From Nanobdellota archaeon (lineage in GTDB: Archaea; Nanobdellota; Nanobdellia; Pacearchaeales; GW2011-AR1), in assembly GCA_020056045.1 (NCBI GenBank), contig JAGVIM010000030.1, positions 1-6,517 of the forward strand: a DNA stretch of 6,517 nt, in the 5' to 3' direction. The position numbers and the translations under genes were made by a program. Positions 6,307 to 6,517 of this stretch are shown in pieces; the stretch's first letter is position 1, and each line of letters begins with the position of its first letter. Below the pieces are notes generated by a model. That model saw only the letters and a program-made list of their open reading frames with translations, made no database searches and had not been told where the DNA came from.

Positions 6307-6400
6307 GATGTCAATAATCTTATCAGATGTGTAAGCAGTTGATTAATAGATTCTACATATCATCTATATCTCTTGCATATCATTGCATAACTCTTTAATG

Positions 6401-6466
6401 TCAGAAATTAAACCACTCACTTTAGTAAGTGGATGCAATTTTTGTTGTTTTAATTTCTGAGCATCC
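6401..6466 (-). ncRNA. Candidate structured RNA / IS200-IS605-type right-end hairpin with possible pseudoknot
   Basis: A perfect 12-nt inverted repeat, TCAGAAATTAAA (6401-6412) and TTTAATTTCTGA (6449-6460), encloses a second hairpin CCACTCAC-TTTA-GTAAGTGG (6413-6432, one mismatch) that stacks directly on the outer stem. On the other side is a 16-nt bulge (6433-6448). GGATGC (6431-6436) can also pair with GCATCC (6461-6466), which crosses the outer stem and would form a pseudoknot whose strand abuts the outer stem at 6460/6461. In the minus orientation the element starts at the stop codon of the truncated gene to the right. Pseudoknotted RNA at the 3' end of tnpB, coinciding with the transposon right end, is the known architecture of omega RNA. 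Assignment here is inference, since the gene is almost entirely outside the window; a plus-strand RNA is also possible. Confidence 0.45.
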
Positions 6467-6517
6467 TAAAAACAAGTGCCAATCAAACCACATTCGCCAG
6501 CAGGCGATTTTTTACCG
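6466..6517 (-). CDS. C-terminal tip of a truncated gene, possibly TnpB (5' end beyond window)
   Basis: From the right edge the minus-strand frame reads GKKSPAGECGLIGTCF and stops at TAG (6466-6468). Only 16 residues are visible, too few for a firm family call. The sequence is higher in GC than the following spacer, as coding DNA here tends to be. A Gly/Pro/Glu-containing tail ending just before a stable hairpin is seen in many IS200/IS605 TnpB proteins after their zinc ribbon, and this is the reason for the suggestion. It could be any other gene, or no gene. Confidence 0.35.
   Translation of the reverse strand, partial: GKKSPAGECGLIGTCF
6494..6513 (+). terminator. Hairpin plus T6 resembling a plus-strand terminator
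   Basis: TCGCC (6494-6498) pairs perfectly with GGCGA (6503-6507) around an AGCA loop and is followed by six T residues on the plus strand. If a plus-strand RNA crosses this region, it could end here. The same bases are read as codons in the putative truncated minus-strand gene (Lys-Lys-Ser-Pro-Ala-Gly), so the match may be incidental. Archaea mainly use T-runs without a hairpin. Confidence 0.3.

Larger units (their letters stand above)
6080..6465. other. Gene-free, repeat-rich intergenic region
   Basis: No convincing coding frame exists on either strand; open stretches are short and broken by stops at about the frequency expected by chance. The region holds the putative YdcF promoter and several inverted repeats: an AT hairpin at 6153-6183, a 7-nt pair TTGACAT/ATGTCAA at 6161-6167 and 6195-6201, a 17-nt-arm repeat at 6244-6306, short direct repeats (CATATCAT at 6356 and 6376; TTGCAT at 6373 and 6383), and the structured element at 6401-6466. 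The density of symmetry is unlike the tight 1-50 nt gaps elsewhere in the window and suggests mobile-element ends or a non-coding RNA. Confidence 0.6.

Noticed and set aside
6241..6330. Archaeal C/D box sRNA, RNase P RNA or SRP RNA
   Set aside because: CTGA- and TGATAA-like words and one ACAGAAA occur, but box order, spacing and the other conserved blocks of these RNAs are missing.
6290..6336. Plus-strand mini-ORF ATG at 6293 encoding 13 residues
   Set aside because: It is very short, overlaps the long inverted repeat, and has no ribosome-binding site or conserved feature.
6356..6388. CRISPR or tandem array from CATATCAT / TTGCAT repeats
   Set aside because: Only two short copies of each exist, without regular spacers or cas genes.
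6330..6468. Read-through of the TAG at 6466-6468 into a further open stretch (DAQKLKQQKLHPLTKVSG...)
   Set aside because: The frame does stay open for about 33 codons, but further stops follow at about the chance rate, and the same bases form a perfect 12-bp stem, which explains them better. Pyrrolysine or recoding is not supported.

Overview
This AT-rich window is most likely archaeal. The main reason is promoter layout. In front of four genes there is an 8-bp A/T box (TTATTAAA, TTTAAAAA, CTTAAAAA, CTTTTTAA) that ends 21-22 nt before the ATG, with no Shine-Dalgarno sequence between. This is the spacing expected of archaeal TATA boxes driving leaderless transcripts. An acetamidino-sugar gene set of a kind known from archaellin glycans of methanogens fits this. 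The exact lineage cannot be read from the window; a small AT-rich (for example DPANN-type) archaeon is possible but unproven.

All recognised genes lie on the minus strand, so the biological order runs from high to low coordinates. At 6466-6517 is the 3' tip of a truncated gene, possibly an IS200/IS605-type TnpB. A gene-free stretch follows (6080-6465) that is rich in inverted repeats, including a compact foldable element at 6401-6466 next to that stop codon. Then come a YdcF/DUF218-like protein (5474-6079) and a class I SAM methyltransferase (4401-5423), each with its own putative promoter.

The core is a tight four-gene operon (388-4351): an N-acetyl sugar amidotransferase (WbpG/PseA/WbuX type), HisH- and HisF-like proteins, and a GNAT acetyltransferase fused to an aldo/keto reductase. 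The HisF-like protein lacks catalytic Asp11 (it is Leu) but keeps the gate residues of the ammonia channel. It is therefore a HisF2/AglZ-type paralogue and not a histidine enzyme. HisH should release ammonia from glutamine and HisF2 should channel it. The PP-loop amidotransferase should then use it to turn an acetamido group on a sugar into an acetamidino group. The acetyltransferase/reductase fusion and the SpsF-like cytidylyltransferase (1-341, cut by the window edge, own promoter) would then help make and activate the sugar. The locus is best read as part of a surface-glycan (S-layer, archaellin or capsule) biosynthesis region.

The most unusual items are the GNAT-AKR fusion inside an amidino-sugar operon and the structured, possibly pseudoknotted element at 6401-6466. 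The second may be a transposon right end / omega-RNA-like RNA, but this is not proven.
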